Origin: Paramecium pentaurelia
Taxonomy: Eukaryota; Ciliophora; Oligohymenophorea; Peniculida; Parameciidae
Length of the DNA: 64,000 nt
Reading direction: 5' to 3'
Assembly: GCA_905183005.1 (NCBI GenBank)
Contig: CAJJDO010000003.1
Coordinates: 66,727 to 130,726 of the forward strand
Shown here: in pieces, positions 63,545-64,000 of the stretch
Numbering within the stretch: position 1 is the first letter of the stretch
How the letters are laid out: each line of letters starts with the position of its first letter
Program-made: the position numbers and the translations under genes
Notes under the pieces: generated by a model
What the model saw: only the letters and a program-made list of their open reading frames with translations
Told to the model about the DNA's origin: nothing
The model's database searches: none

Positions 63545-63758
63545 TTTCTTAATTATTATTATTAAGAAATAGTTTTTGCTATTTGATTATTTAATACTAT
63601 TTCTTATAAATATTTAAAAAATCAATATCATTTGCATAAATAGAACAAATTAGCAATCTTAAGCTTTTTGAATTATGTAGAAATATTTTTTATCAATAAA
63701 AGTATCTTAATATAAGAATAAGCTTAAAATTATTATTATTTTATCTTATTTTATTAAT
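63545..63758. other. Intergenic region
   Basis: About 210 bp, AT-rich. It does not continue the similarity to 61477-61551, so the duplication ends close to the ATG of the decayed copy. Confidence 0.4.
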
Positions 63759-64000
63759 ATGGACATTTTTTATTTGCAAATGCAGGAATAGCCAATTTAA
63801 TGGATCAACTAATCTAAAAGCACTTGTTCATCAAAAGAATTAGATAGCAAAGAATTTGATTGGAATAATATTGAATTTCTATATTAAGAGTGCTAATAAT
63901 AGGATCAGGCTTCTAACGTTACTAATATTATCAAAAGTAGCTAGGATTCTGAGTTTAATCTAAAAATAGATAGACTCGTTAGAACAAATAATCAAAGTAG
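63759..64000 (+). CDS. Hypothetical protein, 3' cut by window edge
   Basis: ATG 63759 opens a frame with no TGA to the end of the window (80 codons): MDIFYLQMQEQPIQWINQSK, then Ser/Asp/Gln-rich polar sequence (ELDSKEFDWNNIEF, DSEFNLKIDRLVRTNNQ). It is protein-like in the ciliate code, with several TAA/TAG glutamines. Too little is visible to suggest a family. Confidence 0.5.

Noticed and set aside
1..64000. Widespread in-frame TAA/TAG as evidence of pseudogenes
   Set aside because: They fall at Gln-tolerant positions in otherwise intact conserved proteins (tRNA synthetase, kinases, parafusin), which shows code reassignment rather than decay.
1..64000. Bacterial-style features (operons, CRISPR, Shine-Dalgarno sites, insertion sequences) and telomeric repeats
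   Set aside because: None seen. No C4A2/C3A3-type telomere repeat stands at either edge, and no transposase-like frame was recognised. tRNA genes were not found, but a covariance search, which I could not run, would be needed to exclude them.

Overview
The window reads as somatic (macronuclear) DNA of a ciliate, very probably a Paramecium of the aurelia group. It is extremely AT-rich. TAA and TAG occur throughout the reading frames where related proteins have glutamine, and only TGA ends genes. Frames are interrupted by tiny introns of 19-32 nt that start GTA and mostly end TAG; many frames close only when these are removed. One gene has the exact expected length of parafusin, the Paramecium phosphoglucomutase (572 residues once a 1,261-bp duplication is set aside). 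Standard-code ORFs are therefore mostly fragments or antisense shadows, and gene limits here were worked out with the ciliate code.

Layout, left to right. 1-1702 (+) phenylalanyl-tRNA synthetase beta chain, cut by the window edge. 1738-4595 (-) cyclic-nucleotide-type K+ channel. 4896-6575 (+) coiled-coil protein. 6669-8156 (+) seven-helix receptor-like protein with an RGS-like tail. 8537-9969 (+) UNC-93-like transporter. 10269-13831 (-) long coiled-coil protein. 14523-21989 (-) giant cysteine-rich surface-antigen-like protein. 22140-25221 (-) coiled-coil protein with internal repeats. 26147-26694 (+) MAPR/cytochrome b5-like protein. 26813-28316 (-) ULK-like kinase. 28352-32670 (-) and 32770-34576 (-) two large, probably mitochondrial, proteins. 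34604-36028 (-) amino-acid transporter. 36698-38373 (+) AGC kinase. 39400-39825 (+) C2H2 finger protein. 40428-41328 (+) VAP-like MSP-domain protein. 41641-41952 (-), 43191-43612 (-) and 43609-43968 (-) small genes. 44038-45719 (+) Q/N-rich protein. 46389-53743 (-) giant SF1 helicase of the TRANK1 type. 53942-54582 (+) p24 cargo receptor. 54683-56893 (-) HEAT-repeat phosphatase regulator-like protein. 57152-60237 (-) parafusin carrying an in-frame tandem duplication joined at an N. 60245-63544 a segmentally duplicated pair of genes. 63759-64000 (+) start of a last gene.

There are no operons; neighbours are independent single genes, often separated by only 27-100 bp. The left two thirds are compact. 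Stretches at 36.0-36.7, 38.4-39.4, 39.8-40.4, 42.0-43.2 and 45.7-46.4 kb look empty or decayed, and the last 4 kb holds duplicated, partly broken genes. Functional groups present are signalling (channel, 7TM/RGS, two kinases, HEAT regulator, parafusin), membrane trafficking (p24, VAP), transport, and a pair of candidate mitochondrial proteins.

Most notable: the parafusin duplication whose removal restores a perfect gene; reciprocal decay of a duplicated gene pair; the ~2,400-residue helicase with all SF1 motifs; a repeat protein whose introns sit at the same place in different repeats; and a 24-nt intron that is a multiple of three and lacks a stop.
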